DNA from: Frankiales bacterium
GTDB lineage: Bacteria > Actinomycetota > Actinomycetes > Mycobacteriales > SCTD01
DNA length: 18,969 nt
NCBI GenBank assembly: GCA_025464915.1
Contig: JAODNF010000301.1
Location: 1 to 18,969, forward strand
Direction: 5' to 3'
Of the stretch, positions 1-6,802 are shown one piece after another. The notes under the pieces are model-generated. The model was not told where the DNA came from. It worked only from the letters and a program-made list of their open reading frames with translations, and did not search any database. The number at the start of each line of letters is the position of its first letter. The first letter of the stretch is position 1. Position numbers and translations under genes: made by a program.

Positions 1-267
1 CCCGTCGGGCGCCTGGCCGAGCCCGAGGGCCCGCGGCATGAGGCCCGAGAACAGCGAGGCGTGCGACGGCAGCGTCCAGCTCGAAGGGGCGTACGCGGAC
101 CGGACGGCGGTGCCGCGGGCTGCGAGGTCGCGCAGCACCGGGGTCGTCCCGGGCGCGGCGCCGTAGGGCTCGGTGGCGTCGGCGCGGGCGGTGTCGAGCA
201 CGACGAGCAGGACGTTCGGCCGGTCGCGCACCCGTTCCCTTCCCGTTCTGCGGCATGCTCGTCGCAT
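1..267 (-). CDS. Sulfatase-like hydrolase, N-terminal fragment (runs off the left edge)
   Basis: Reading the minus strand from 267 toward 1 gives an open frame that leaves the window. The sequence shows the N-terminal signature of the sulfatase/alkaline-phosphatase superfamily: RPNVLLVVLDTARAD, then a TTP...L..LAARG segment, then APSSWTLPSHASLFSG. In classical sulfatases the nucleophile sits in Cys/Ser-x-Pro-x-Arg; here the equivalent reads Thr-Leu-Pro-Ser-His. Formylglycine formation from Cys is therefore not possible, and the enzyme may use Thr as phospho-type members do. Substrate unknown; near a surface-polysaccharide locus it could act on sulfated or phosphorylated glycans or lipids. ATG at 267 has GGAGG 8 nt upstream. 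GTG at 231, with AGGG 5 nt upstream, would remove an Arg-rich 12-residue leader and is equally possible. The family is convincing; the start and function are not settled. Confidence 0.8.
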   Translation of the reverse strand, partial: MRRACRRTGRERVRDRPNVLLVVLDTARADATEPYGAAPGTTPVLRDLAARGTAVRSAYAPSSWTLPSHASLFSGLMPRALGLGQAPDG

Positions 268-1366
268 GCCGGCGGCCTCCACACCTGTCGGCGTGCGTGG
301 GACCTACTGGCCCTCGCTGGACGGCGTCCGAGGGCTGTTCATGCTCTCCATCTTCGCCTACCACGCGCACCCGCAGCTCGTACCGGGTGCCGCGATCTCC
401 GTCGACGCGTTCTTCGTGATGTCGGCGTTCTTGATCACCACCCTGCTGGTCCGCGAGCACGACCGGGCCGGCACGGTGGACCTCAGGGCGTTCTACCGCC
501 GTCGGGTCGTGCGGCTCTTCCCCGCGCAGTGGCTGCTGGTCCCCGTGATCGCCGTCCTCGCGTACCTCGTCATCGGGCCGCCGCACGTCGTCGGGTCTGC
601 GCTGTCGACGCTCTTCTACTACGCGAACTTCCGTTCTGCGGCAGACCCGCGGCAGATGTCGGTGTTCCTCCCGACCTGGTCGCTGTCGACCGAGGAGCAG
701 TTCTACGTCGTCTGGCCGACGGTGCTGCTCCTGCTGCTGCGGCTGCGGGTCCCGGCCCGGGCCCAGGTGGGCCTCGTCGGGGTCGTCCTGGTCGTCGCGA
801 CCGGCTGGCTGCAGTGGAGCTTCGACCACGGGACCTCGGAGTCCGCGATCGCGTACCGGCCCGACCTGCGCATCAGCGGAATCCTCATCGGCACCCTGGT
901 CGGACTGCTGTTCGCCTACGACCTCGTGCCGGAGGGCGCCCGGGTCCTCGTCCGTGCAGGCACGCTGCTGGGTACTGCCTGGGTCGTGCTCTACCTCTGG
1001 TTCCCGCTGCAGCTGCCGCGTGAGGTGATCATCACGCTCGCCATCGTCGCGGCCTGTGCGGCCTTCGGGTTCCTGGTCCTGCAGCAGGTGCGCTGGCCGG
1101 TCCGCGGCTACAGCCTGGTGCTCGAGCAGCCACTGCTCGTGTGGGTCGGCCGGGCGTCGTACGTGCTCTACCTCGTGCACGTACCCGCCCTGCGGATCTC
1201 CAGCTCGCTGCTGGGTCACCCGTCGTGGCAGGTGCGGATGCTGGTCGGGGGCGCGATCACGCTCGTCGTGGGTTGGCTGGTGCACGAGAAGGTCGAGAAG
1301 CCGGCGCTGCGGTTCAAGAGCGCACGCTCCTCAGCAGCACGGTCCCTAGGATCGACGGGTGCCTGA
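266..1366 (+). CDS. Acyltransferase 3 family membrane protein (OafA-like)
   Basis: An integral membrane O-acyltransferase of about 366 residues, the usual length for the acyltransferase-3 core. Members move an acetyl or other acyl group from a cytoplasmic donor to sugars on the outer face of the membrane. Visible hallmarks are SLDGVRG near residue 17, the candidate catalytic His pair in YHAH at residues 32-35, SVDAFFVMSAFLIT, FYRRRVVRLFPAQW near residue 76, and TWSLSTEEQFYVVWP near residue 137. Several later hydrophobic stretches fit a multi-pass bundle. The chosen ATG at 266 sits just before the conserved N-terminus but has no clear Shine-Dalgarno; GTG 293 is an alternative. ATG 266 overlaps the opposite-strand ATG of the sulfatase-like gene within GCATGC. 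The 3' end overlaps the methyltransferase by 8 bp. Likely acylates the locus polysaccharide; the substrate is inferred from context. Confidence 0.9.
   Translation: MPAASTPVGVRGTYWPSLDGVRGLFMLSIFAYHAHPQLVPGAAISVDAFFVMSAFLITTLLVREHDRAGTVDLRAFYRRRVVRLFPAQWLLVPVIAVLAYLVIGPPHVVGSALSTLFYYANFRSAADPRQMSVFLPTWSLSTEEQFYVVWPTVLLLLLRLRVPARAQVGLVGVVLVVATGWLQWSFDHGTSESAIAYRPDLRISGILIGTLVGLLFAYDLVPEGARVLVRAGTLLGTAWVVLYLWFPLQLPREVIITLAIVAACAAFGFLVLQQVRWPVRGYSLVLEQPLLVWVGRASYVLYLVHVPALRISSSLLGHPSWQVRMLVGGAITLVVGWLVHEKVEKPALRFKSARSSAARSLGSTGA
1347..1352 (+). promoter_or_regulatory. Putative -10 hexamer TAGGAT for a leaderless start
   Basis: TAGGAT lies 6 nt before the GTG at 1359, inside the 3' end of the acyltransferase gene. 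This fits the actinobacterial TANNNT -10 placed so that transcription would begin at or next to the start codon. The AGGA inside it could instead serve as a Shine-Dalgarno 7 nt from the GTG, so both readings are open. Confidence 0.4.
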
Positions 1367-2171
1367 TGCAGCCTCGCTCTACCTCGACCTGCTGCAGAGG
1401 GCGCTGACCCGCACCGGCTTCGACGACGAGGTCGTCGCGCCGTTCACGTCCGCGGCGCTGAAGCACCGGGTCGCCCGGCGGCTGCTGGCCGGCAGCGGCG
1501 CCGAAGCCGTCGTGCGGCACCGCCCCGATCCGCGGGCCCGTGAGGTGGGCGCCGACCTGCCGTCGTCGGCCGAGACGATGGTCGGCGAGAAGAGGCTCGA
1601 CAACCTGCGCTTCTGCGTCGAGACGGTGATCCGCGACGGCGTCCCGGGCGACCTCGTCGAGACGGGCGTGTGGCGCGGTGGCGCGAGCATCTTCCTGCGC
1701 GGCCTGCTCGCCGCTCACGGCGTCACCGACCGCGTCGTGTGGGTCGCCGACTCCTTCGAGGGGCTGCCCAGGCCGGACGCCGAGCGGTACCCGGCCGACG
1801 AGGGAGACGACCACTGGACGCGCCCGGAGCTGGCGATCTCACTGGAGCAGGTGCAGGCCAACTTCGCCCGCTACGGACTGCTGGACGACCAGGTCCGGTT
1901 CCTCAAGGGCTGGTTCAAGGACACCCTTGCCACGGCGCCGATCGACACGCTCGCGGTCGCCCGGCTCGACGGTGACCTGTACGAGTCCACGACCGACGCC
2001 CTCGTCGCCCTCTGGCCGAAGGTGTCCGTGGGTGGCTTCGTGATCATCGACGACTACGGCGCTATCGAGGCGTGCAAGGCGGCCACCGACGACTTCCGCG
2101 CGGCGCACGGCATCGCCGACGAGCTCGTCCAGATCGACTGGACCGGCTGGTTCTGGCGCCGCTCCCCCTGA
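1359..2171 (+). CDS. TylF/MycF-type SAM-dependent O-methyltransferase
   Basis: About 270 residues, matching macrocin O-methyltransferase (TylF) family enzymes, which use SAM and a divalent metal to methylate sugar hydroxyls. Visible: the SAM site GDLVETGVWRGGASIF near residues 96-111, VADSFEGLP near 130, ARLDGDLYEST near 200, IIDDYG near 229 and a C-terminal WTGWFWRR. The acidic residues of DGD and IDD correspond to the metal ligands known for the family. GTG 1359 is chosen because it overlaps the acyltransferase stop (GTGCCTGA) and has AGGA or a TAGGAT box just upstream. Co-transcription with the acyltransferase suggests the pair decorates the same glycan. TylF homologues in polysaccharide clusters are usually assumed to O-methylate sugar residues; the actual acceptor cannot be read here. 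Confidence 0.9.
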   Translation: MPDAASLYLDLLQRALTRTGFDDEVVAPFTSAALKHRVARRLLAGSGAEAVVRHRPDPRAREVGADLPSSAETMVGEKRLDNLRFCVETVIRDGVPGDLVETGVWRGGASIFLRGLLAAHGVTDRVVWVADSFEGLPRPDAERYPADEGDDHWTRPELAISLEQVQANFARYGLLDDQVRFLKGWFKDTLATAPIDTLAVARLDGDLYESTTDALVALWPKVSVGGFVIIDDYGAIEACKAATDDFRAAHGIADELVQIDWTGWFWRRSP

Positions 2172-2246
2172 CCCGCGAATGGCTACAGCACTTCGCTTTC
2201 CCACCCGAAAAGCGAAGTGCTGTAGCCATTCGCGGTGGGGGTCAGG
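2167..2246. terminator. Long inverted repeat between convergent stops, likely bidirectional terminator
   Basis: A perfect 26-bp inverted repeat has arms at 2174-2199 and 2209-2234 with a 9-nt loop (2200-2208). Outer arms CCTGACCC (2167-2174) and GGGTCAGG (2239-2246) extend it after a GTGG bulge and carry the stop codons of both flanking genes. Arm content (ATGGCTACAGCACTTCGC) is visibly less GC-rich than the genes around it. There is no U-run on either strand, so it would be an actinobacterial stem-only terminator. Its perfection also fits a dispersed palindromic repeat. Confidence 0.7.
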
Positions 2247-2895
2247 CGGTGGCCTGGACCTCGAGGCAGAGGCCCGCGACCCACGGGGCCCAGTCGCGGG
2301 AGTGGTGGCATTCGGGGTCCTGGCCGCTGACGTCGGTGACGTCGGTGAAGCCCGCCTCGGTCAGCTGGTGCGAGAGCAGCGGGAGGTCGAACAGCAGCCG
2401 GTGGTCGGCGAACGTGCCCAGGGCCCCAGCGCTCGAGGCGTCCCAGGGCGCGCGGTCGTAGCCGTACATCGCGGCGAGCACCGGCCAGCGCGCCTCGAGG
2501 CCGCCGTCGAGGTAGGCCCGGGCCAGCGCCGTACCGTTCGGCGTGTGGAGGACGAGGCGACCGCCGGGGCGCAGCACGCGGCGCCAGCCGCGCAGCACGT
2601 CCTGCAGCCGGCCCGCCGGGACGTGCTCGACCATGTGCACCGCCAGGACCTCGTCGGCCCAGTCGTCGGGCAGCGGCAGCGCGTCGGTGGCGACCAGGTC
2701 GAGCTGCGGCAGCCCGGGCAGCGCGTCGACGTGCAGGTAGCCGGGGCGGGGCGAGAAGCCCGAGCCCACCTCGACGCGCCGGTCGCCGGCAGCGGGGAGC
2801 GGGGTACGGCGGGCGAGCGCGCGGTCCAGGGCGGAGTCGGTGCGGCCGCCCCGCGCCCACGCCTGTCGCCGGAGCGCCTGGTCGACCCGTCCCAT
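2242..2895 (-). CDS. Class I SAM-dependent methyltransferase (Methyltransf_11 type)
   Basis: About 217 residues with a Rossmann-type methyltransferase core. Motif I reads VEVGSGFSPRPGYLHVD from about residue 41; then come DALPLPDDWADEVLAVHMVEHV (acidic loop and the usual E-H pair) and VLRPGGRLVLHTPNG. The C-terminal half contains FADHRLLFDLPLLSHQLTEAGF, as in enzymes of surface-polysaccharide and lipid clusters. ATG 2895 is preferred over GTG 2904 because a TAGGGT hexamer lies 7 nt upstream of it. The gene stands alone on the minus strand: convergent with the TylF-type gene across a hairpin and divergent from the GT4 operon with 23 bp between starts. Probably a sugar or glycan O-methyltransferase, inferred from neighbours only; the acceptor is unknown. 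Confidence 0.85.
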   Translation of the reverse strand: MGRVDQALRRQAWARGGRTDSALDRALARRTPLPAAGDRRVEVGSGFSPRPGYLHVDALPGLPQLDLVATDALPLPDDWADEVLAVHMVEHVPAGRLQDVLRGWRRVLRPGGRLVLHTPNGTALARAYLDGGLEARWPVLAAMYGYDRAPWDASSAGALGTFADHRLLFDLPLLSHQLTEAGFTDVTDVSGQDPECHHSRDWAPWVAGLCLEVQATA

Positions 2896-2902
2896 GCCGC
2901 AC

Positions 2903-2912
2903 ACCCTAGGCA
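2903..2912. promoter_or_regulatory. Overlapping divergent -10 elements centred on CCTAGG
   Basis: The self-complementary CCTAGG (2905-2910) provides TAGGGT on the minus strand (2908 to 2903), 7 nt from ATG 2895, and TAGGCA on the plus strand (2907-2912), 6 nt from ATG 2919. Both would give almost leaderless transcripts. The plus copy lacks the final T of TANNNT, so the minus one is the better match. Confidence 0.45.
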
Positions 2913-2918
2913 GGGCTG

Positions 2919-4079
2919 ATGCGGGTCCTCGTGCTCGGCAGCACCTACCCGCCCCACGCGCTCGGCGGCTACGAGCTGTCCTGCGACGACGTCATGACCC
3001 GCTGGCGGAAGCGCGGGCACTCCGTCGAGGTCCTCACCACGGACCTGCGGGTGCCGGGGGTCGTCGACGTGGACGAGCCGCACGTGCACCGCGACCTGCG
3101 CTGGTACTGGGACGACCACCGGCTGCTCACGCCCCCGTGGCCGGCGCGGTTCCGGCTGGAGCGGCACGACCAGGCCGCCCTGGCGAGAGCCCTGGAGCGG
3201 AAGCCGGACGTCGTGAGCGTGTGGTCGATGGGCGCGATGCCGCTGCAGCTCGTGACCACGCTGACGAGGTCCGGGATCCCCACCGTGCTGGTCGTCTGCG
3301 ACGACTGGCTCTGGTACGGCCCGCGCATCGACCCGTGGACCCGGGCCTTCTGCGACCACCCCCGCCGCGCGCGCTGGGCGGAGCGGCTCACCGGCCTGCC
3401 GGCCCGGCTGCCGGACGACCTGGGCGAGCGGGTCACCACGGTCTTCGTCAGCGAGCGCACCCGGCAGGCCGCGGAGGACCGCACCCCGTGGACGTTCCCG
3501 GGTGCGACGGTGGTCCCCAGCGGCATCGACCTCAGCGACTTCCCCCTCGTTGCAGGTGATCCGCGTCCCTGGCAGGGCCGGCTGCTGTGCGTCGGCCGCC
3601 TCGACCCGCGCAAGGGGTTCGCGACCGCGGTGCGGGCGCTGCCCGGACTGCCCGGCTGCTCGCTGCGGATCGTGGGCCGGGCCGACCCCCAGCACCGGCG
3701 CGAGCTCGAGGCGATGGGCGGAGCCGTGACCTTCGACGCCGTGCCGCGCTCCGAGCTGAGGCAGGTCTACGGGGCCGCCGACGCGCTGCTGTTCACGTCC
3801 ACCTGGGAGGAGCCGTTCGGCCTCGTCCCTCTCGAGGCGATGGCGTGTGGCACCCCGGTCGTCGCCGTGCCGAGCGGCGGTGCGGCCGACTACCTCGACG
3901 ACGAGGTCAACGCGCTGCTGGTGCCGGCCGGGGACGAGGCAGCCCTCGCCGCCGCCGTGCGCCGGCTGGCCGGCGACGAGGGCCTGCGGGCGCGACTCGT
4001 GCAGGGTGGTCTCGCCACGGCGGCCCGCTACACGACGGACGTCTACGCGGATGCGCTCGAGAAGGCGCACCTGCGGTGA
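2919..4079 (+). CDS. GT4 family glycosyltransferase (glycosyl transferases group 1)
   Basis: A retaining GT-B glycosyltransferase of 386 residues, normal for GT4. The N-terminal Rossmann half begins RVLVLGSTYPPHALGGYEL, whose GG loop normally binds donor phosphates. The C-terminal half starts at about residue 225 with LLCVGRLDPRKGF and contains the E-x7-E motif, Glu298 and Glu306, in EEPFGLVPLEAMACGTPVV. It should transfer a nucleotide-activated sugar onto the lipid-linked repeat unit at the inner membrane face; donor and linkage cannot be deduced. First gene of a plus-strand operon, it overlaps the next gene by 4 bp (GTGA). ATG 2919 follows AGGG closely and a TAGGCA box 6 nt upstream. Confidence 0.9.
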   Translation: MRVLVLGSTYPPHALGGYELSCDDVMTRWRKRGHSVEVLTTDLRVPGVVDVDEPHVHRDLRWYWDDHRLLTPPWPARFRLERHDQAALARALERKPDVVSVWSMGAMPLQLVTTLTRSGIPTVLVVCDDWLWYGPRIDPWTRAFCDHPRRARWAERLTGLPARLPDDLGERVTTVFVSERTRQAAEDRTPWTFPGATVVPSGIDLSDFPLVAGDPRPWQGRLLCVGRLDPRKGFATAVRALPGLPGCSLRIVGRADPQHRRELEAMGGAVTFDAVPRSELRQVYGAADALLFTSTWEEPFGLVPLEAMACGTPVVAVPSGGAADYLDDEVNALLVPAGDEAALAAAVRRLAGDEGLRARLVQGGLATAARYTTDVYADALEKAHLR

Positions 4080-5131
4080 CGACGGTCCTGCACTACCTGC
4101 CGCGCTGGCTGCCGACGACCGAGCAGTTCGTCGACCAGCTGCTCCGGCACAGCGCCGCCCGGCCGGTCGTCGCGGTCCGCCGCGGTGTCGTCGACCTGGA
4201 AGCGTTCCCGAGAGAGCCGATCGTGCGCCTCGACCGCAGGCTGCGGCTGGTGCCGGCGAGCCAGGAGCGCCGGGCCGTCGCAGCGTCGCTCGCGCTCGCG
4301 ATCAGGCGCTACCGGGCGGACGTCCTGCACGTGCACTTCGGGTACGAGGTCGAGGGCGTGGTGGGGGCGGCGCGGCGCGCCGGAGTCCCGCTCGTCGTGT
4401 CGGTCCACGGCAACGACGTCACGTCGTCGGCCTCGAGGGACAACCCCGCGCTGCGGTACGCACTCGCGGAGGCGGATGCGGTGATCGTGCCGTCGGAGTT
4501 CCTCGCCGACCACGCCCGAGCGGCCGGCGCCCGCACGACCAGGGTGCTGCCGAGCGGCGTCGACCTCTCCCAGCTGCGCCCGATCCCCTTCCCCGAGGGC
4601 GATCCGCAGGTGGTGTTCGTCGGCCGGCTCGTCGAGAAGAAGGGCCTCGACGTGCTGGCCCGGGCCTGGCCGACGGTCGCAGCGCAGCACCCGGCTGCCC
4701 GCCTGCTCGTCCTCGGTGCGGGCCCGGTGCCGCCACCCGAGGGGGCCGAGGTCTGGTCGCCCGAGCCCACCCGCCGGGCCGAGCAGGTGCACGAGGCGCT
4801 GGCCAGGGCGTGGCTCGTCGTCACCCCGAGCCGGACGGCGGCCGACGGCGACAGCGAGAGCCTGCTGCTCGTGAACCTGGAGGCCCAGGCGGTCGGTCGC
4901 GCGGTCCTGTCGACGCGGCACGGGGGGATCGCCTCCGCCGTCAGCGACAAGACCGCGGTCCTGGTGCCCGAGGCGGACGCGGACGCCCTGGCGGCGGCCC
5001 TCTCGGCGCTCCTCGGCGAGCCTGAGCGGTTGCGCGCCATGGGGGCGGCCGGACCTGCCGTGGCCGCCCGGTTCGACGCCGCCCTGTGCGCCCGGCGGGT
5101 CGACGATCTCTACGCCGAGCTGCTCGCATGA
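4076..5131 (+). CDS. GT4 family glycosyltransferase
   Basis: A second GT-B enzyme, 351 residues. Visible: LHVHFGYE near residue 84, VSVHGND near 109 (the conserved acceptor-domain HG), VVFVGRLVEKKGLDVL at the start of the donor domain, and the E-x7-E pair Glu261/Glu269 in SESLLLVNLEAQAVG, followed by STRHGGIASAV. HGG...A and the short N-terminal domain resemble colanic-acid or exopolysaccharide GT4 enzymes. GTG 4076 is chosen because it forms a GTGA overlap with the preceding stop and puts the first beta strand (TTVLHYLPRW) at the very N-terminus. Its own end overlaps the next gene (ATGA). Translational coupling suggests neighbouring steps in one repeat-unit assembly. Sugar specificity is not inferable. 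Confidence 0.88.
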   Translation: MTTVLHYLPRWLPTTEQFVDQLLRHSAARPVVAVRRGVVDLEAFPREPIVRLDRRLRLVPASQERRAVAASLALAIRRYRADVLHVHFGYEVEGVVGAARRAGVPLVVSVHGNDVTSSASRDNPALRYALAEADAVIVPSEFLADHARAAGARTTRVLPSGVDLSQLRPIPFPEGDPQVVFVGRLVEKKGLDVLARAWPTVAAQHPAARLLVLGAGPVPPPEGAEVWSPEPTRRAEQVHEALARAWLVVTPSRTAADGDSESLLLVNLEAQAVGRAVLSTRHGGIASAVSDKTAVLVPEADADALAAALSALLGEPERLRAMGAAGPAVAARFDAALCARRVDDLYAELLA

Positions 5132-6108
5132 TGCGCGCGGAGGTCGCGGTCACCGAGGTCGATCGCACTGCCGCGTGGGACGGTGCGACGCCGATCGCGA
5201 CTGTCGTCGTCGCCACCTGCGACCGGGCACCGTGGCTCCCCGGCCTGATCAGATCGCTTGAGCAGCAGGCGATCTCGCTCGAGCTCGTTCTCGTCGACGA
5301 TGCCTCGCAGGCCCCGGCGAGCCTGCCCTCGACCGACCTGCCGGTGCTCCTGCTGCGCACTCACCGCCGCGCGGGTCCCTCGGCCGCGCGCAACGCGGGA
5401 GCGGTGAGACGCCGCACCGGCACCCTGCTGCTGACCGACGACGACTGCCTGCCGGACCCGGGCTGGGCCCAGGCGCATCTCACCGCCCTGCCGGGTCACG
5501 GGATCGTGCAAGGAGCGACGTCGCCCGTCGACGACGAGCACGGCCCGTGGGACCGGAGCATCGCGGTCGGTGGCCTGACCGGGCTGTGGGAGACCTGCAA
5601 CCTCGCCGTCGACGGCCGGGCGTTCGACGACGCCGGGGGGTTCGCCGAGCTCGGCCTGCTCGGGTCGGGCTCGCGCGGCTTCGGGGAGGACGCCGAGCTG
5701 GGTGCCCGCATCGCTCGGGTCGCCGGTGGTGCCTTCGCGCCGGGAGCCACGGTGCGGCACCGCTGGATCGCGGGCGACTACCGCGATCACCTGTCCGGCC
5801 GGGCCCGGCTCGCGGGGTTCCCCGGCCTGGTCCGGCACGTGCCGGAGCTGCCGCTCGTCGGCGGCCTCGCGCTCTCGCGCCGCACGGTCGTCACCGACGT
5901 CGGGCTCCTCGGACTCGCCGCCGCTGTCGTCGTCGCTCCGTGGACGGCACTCGCCGCCGTCCCCTGGGCGGTCCGGTCCTTCAAGGACGCCGGTGACCGA
6001 CCCGGTCGCCCGAGGCCCGTCCGCGCGGGGCAGCTCGCCCTCGCCGACGTCGTCGGCGCCGCCGCCCTGCTGCGCGGCAGCGCGAGGGCTCGCAGGCCGG
6101 TCCTCTAG
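5128..6108 (+). CDS. GT2 family glycosyltransferase with C-terminal hydrophobic segment
   Basis: An inverting GT-A glycosyltransferase of about 326 residues. ATVVVATCDRAPWLPGLI opens the nucleotide-binding fold, LVLVDDAS follows, the metal-binding DDD is at residues 104-106 (LLTDDDCLPDPGW) and the catalytic-base region is Glu187-Asp188 (GFGEDAEL). The roughly 25-residue tail before the fold is unusual for GT2 and variable. Around residues 255-283 there is a hydrophobic stretch (GLLGLAAAVVVAPWTALAA) that could anchor it to the membrane. Start ambiguity: ATGATG gives 5128 or 5131; 5128 makes the ATGA overlap. Third gene of the operon. The stop codon TAG is also part of a -10-like TAGGTT ahead of the next gene. 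Confidence 0.87.
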   Translation: MMRAEVAVTEVDRTAAWDGATPIATVVVATCDRAPWLPGLIRSLEQQAISLELVLVDDASQAPASLPSTDLPVLLLRTHRRAGPSAARNAGAVRRRTGTLLLTDDDCLPDPGWAQAHLTALPGHGIVQGATSPVDDEHGPWDRSIAVGGLTGLWETCNLAVDGRAFDDAGGFAELGLLGSGSRGFGEDAELGARIARVAGGAFAPGATVRHRWIAGDYRDHLSGRARLAGFPGLVRHVPELPLVGGLALSRRTVVTDVGLLGLAAAVVVAPWTALAAVPWAVRSFKDAGDRPGRPRPVRAGQLALADVVGAAALLRGSARARRPVL

Positions 6109-6111
6109 GTT
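6106..6111 (+). promoter_or_regulatory. Putative -10 hexamer TAGGTT overlapping a stop codon
   Basis: TAGGTT begins with the TAG stop of the GT2 gene and lies 8 nt before ATG 6120. It matches the TANNNT box spaced for a leaderless or near-leaderless transcript. No Shine-Dalgarno is seen before ATG 6120, which supports this reading. Confidence 0.4.
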
Positions 6112-6119
6112 CGACACCC

Positions 6120-6800
6120 ATGAGCCCCCTGCGCCGCAGCGCCGCAGCTGCCGTCCGTGCGCGGGGGCCGCTCCTGCTCACGACCGGTCACCGCGCGGCG
6201 CGGGTCGCGTTCGTGGCTCGAGCCAAGGCGGCGGCCGCCCTGCAGGACAGCCACCTGGTGCTCGACGTCGCCGACGACGCGGTGATCTCGCCGGGGGCGC
6301 TCGTCGAGGTGTGGCCGCACACCCGCACCACCGTCAGCATCGGCAGCGGCGTGGTCCTGGGCCGGGGCTCCCTGCTGAGCCTGCGCGGCGGGACGCTGGT
6401 TGTCGGCGCGGGCACCCAGGTCCGCCGGCTCGTGACCCTGCAGGTGACCGGCGACCTGACCGTCGGCGCCGGGGTCGTGCTCTCGACCGGACTGGTCGTC
6501 CACTGCGCCGACCACGTCGACATCGGCGACCTGACCATCATCGGCGAGCACTCGACGATCGCGGACTCCGCCCACCGCCGCACCGCCCCGGGAGTGCCGG
6601 TGCACCACGCCAGCCGCACCGCGCCGGTGCGGATCGGCAGCAACTGCTGGCTCGGTGCGTCGGTCGTGGTCGCGTCCGGCGTGACGATCGGCGACCAGTG
6701 CTTCGTGGGCGCCCACTCCGTCGTGACCAAGGACGTCGAGGCAGGCTGGCTGGTCGCAGGCATCCCGGCGAAGCCGGTCCGCTTCCTGGACGAGGAGTGA
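6120..6800 (+). CDS. Left-handed beta-helix (hexapeptide-repeat) O-acetyltransferase
   Basis: A 226-residue protein dominated from about residue 60 to 215 by hexapeptide repeats such as VSIGSGVVLGRGS, LVVGAGTQV, LTVGAGVVLSTG, VDIGDLTIIGE, VRIGSNCWLGASVVV and VTIGDQCFVGAHSVV. It ends in the usual VAGIPAKPVRF closing motif of the WbbJ/maltose-acetyltransferase-like family. These trimeric cytoplasmic enzymes transfer acetyl from acetyl-CoA to sugar hydroxyl or amino groups; a candidate catalytic His lies in IADSAHRR after the sixth coil. The N-terminus is basic (LRRSAAAAVRARG). It follows three glycosyltransferases, so acetylation of a lipid-linked sugar or nucleotide sugar is likely. Its stop is only 2 bp from the stop of the convergent GT2. 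Confidence 0.9.
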   Translation: MSPLRRSAAAAVRARGPLLLTTGHRAARVAFVARAKAAAALQDSHLVLDVADDAVISPGALVEVWPHTRTTVSIGSGVVLGRGSLLSLRGGTLVVGAGTQVRRLVTLQVTGDLTVGAGVVLSTGLVVHCADHVDIGDLTIIGEHSTIADSAHRRTAPGVPVHHASRTAPVRIGSNCWLGASVVVASGVTIGDQCFVGAHSVVTKDVEAGWLVAGIPAKPVRFLDEE

Positions 6801-6802
6801 CG

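Noticed and set aside
61..1023. Plus-strand open frame of 320 codons over the acyltransferase
   Set aside because: Arg/Pro-rich product with no family motif. It overlaps the well-supported acyltransferase in another frame and is a GC-rich shadow.
2167..2246. Insertion-sequence end or MITE
   Set aside because: No target-site duplication is visible and no transposase is near. Without genome-wide copies a terminator is the simpler reading.
2361..4070. Minus-strand open frame of 569 codons
   Set aside because: It lies opposite the GT4 gene, which has clear motifs, and its tail covers the methyltransferase in a wrong frame. No motif is visible.
3587..4075. Upstream extension of the second GT4 frame
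   Set aside because: The frame is open to 3587, but this part overlaps the first GT4 and encodes Arg-rich nonsense. GTG 4076 fits the GTGA overlap and the fold start.
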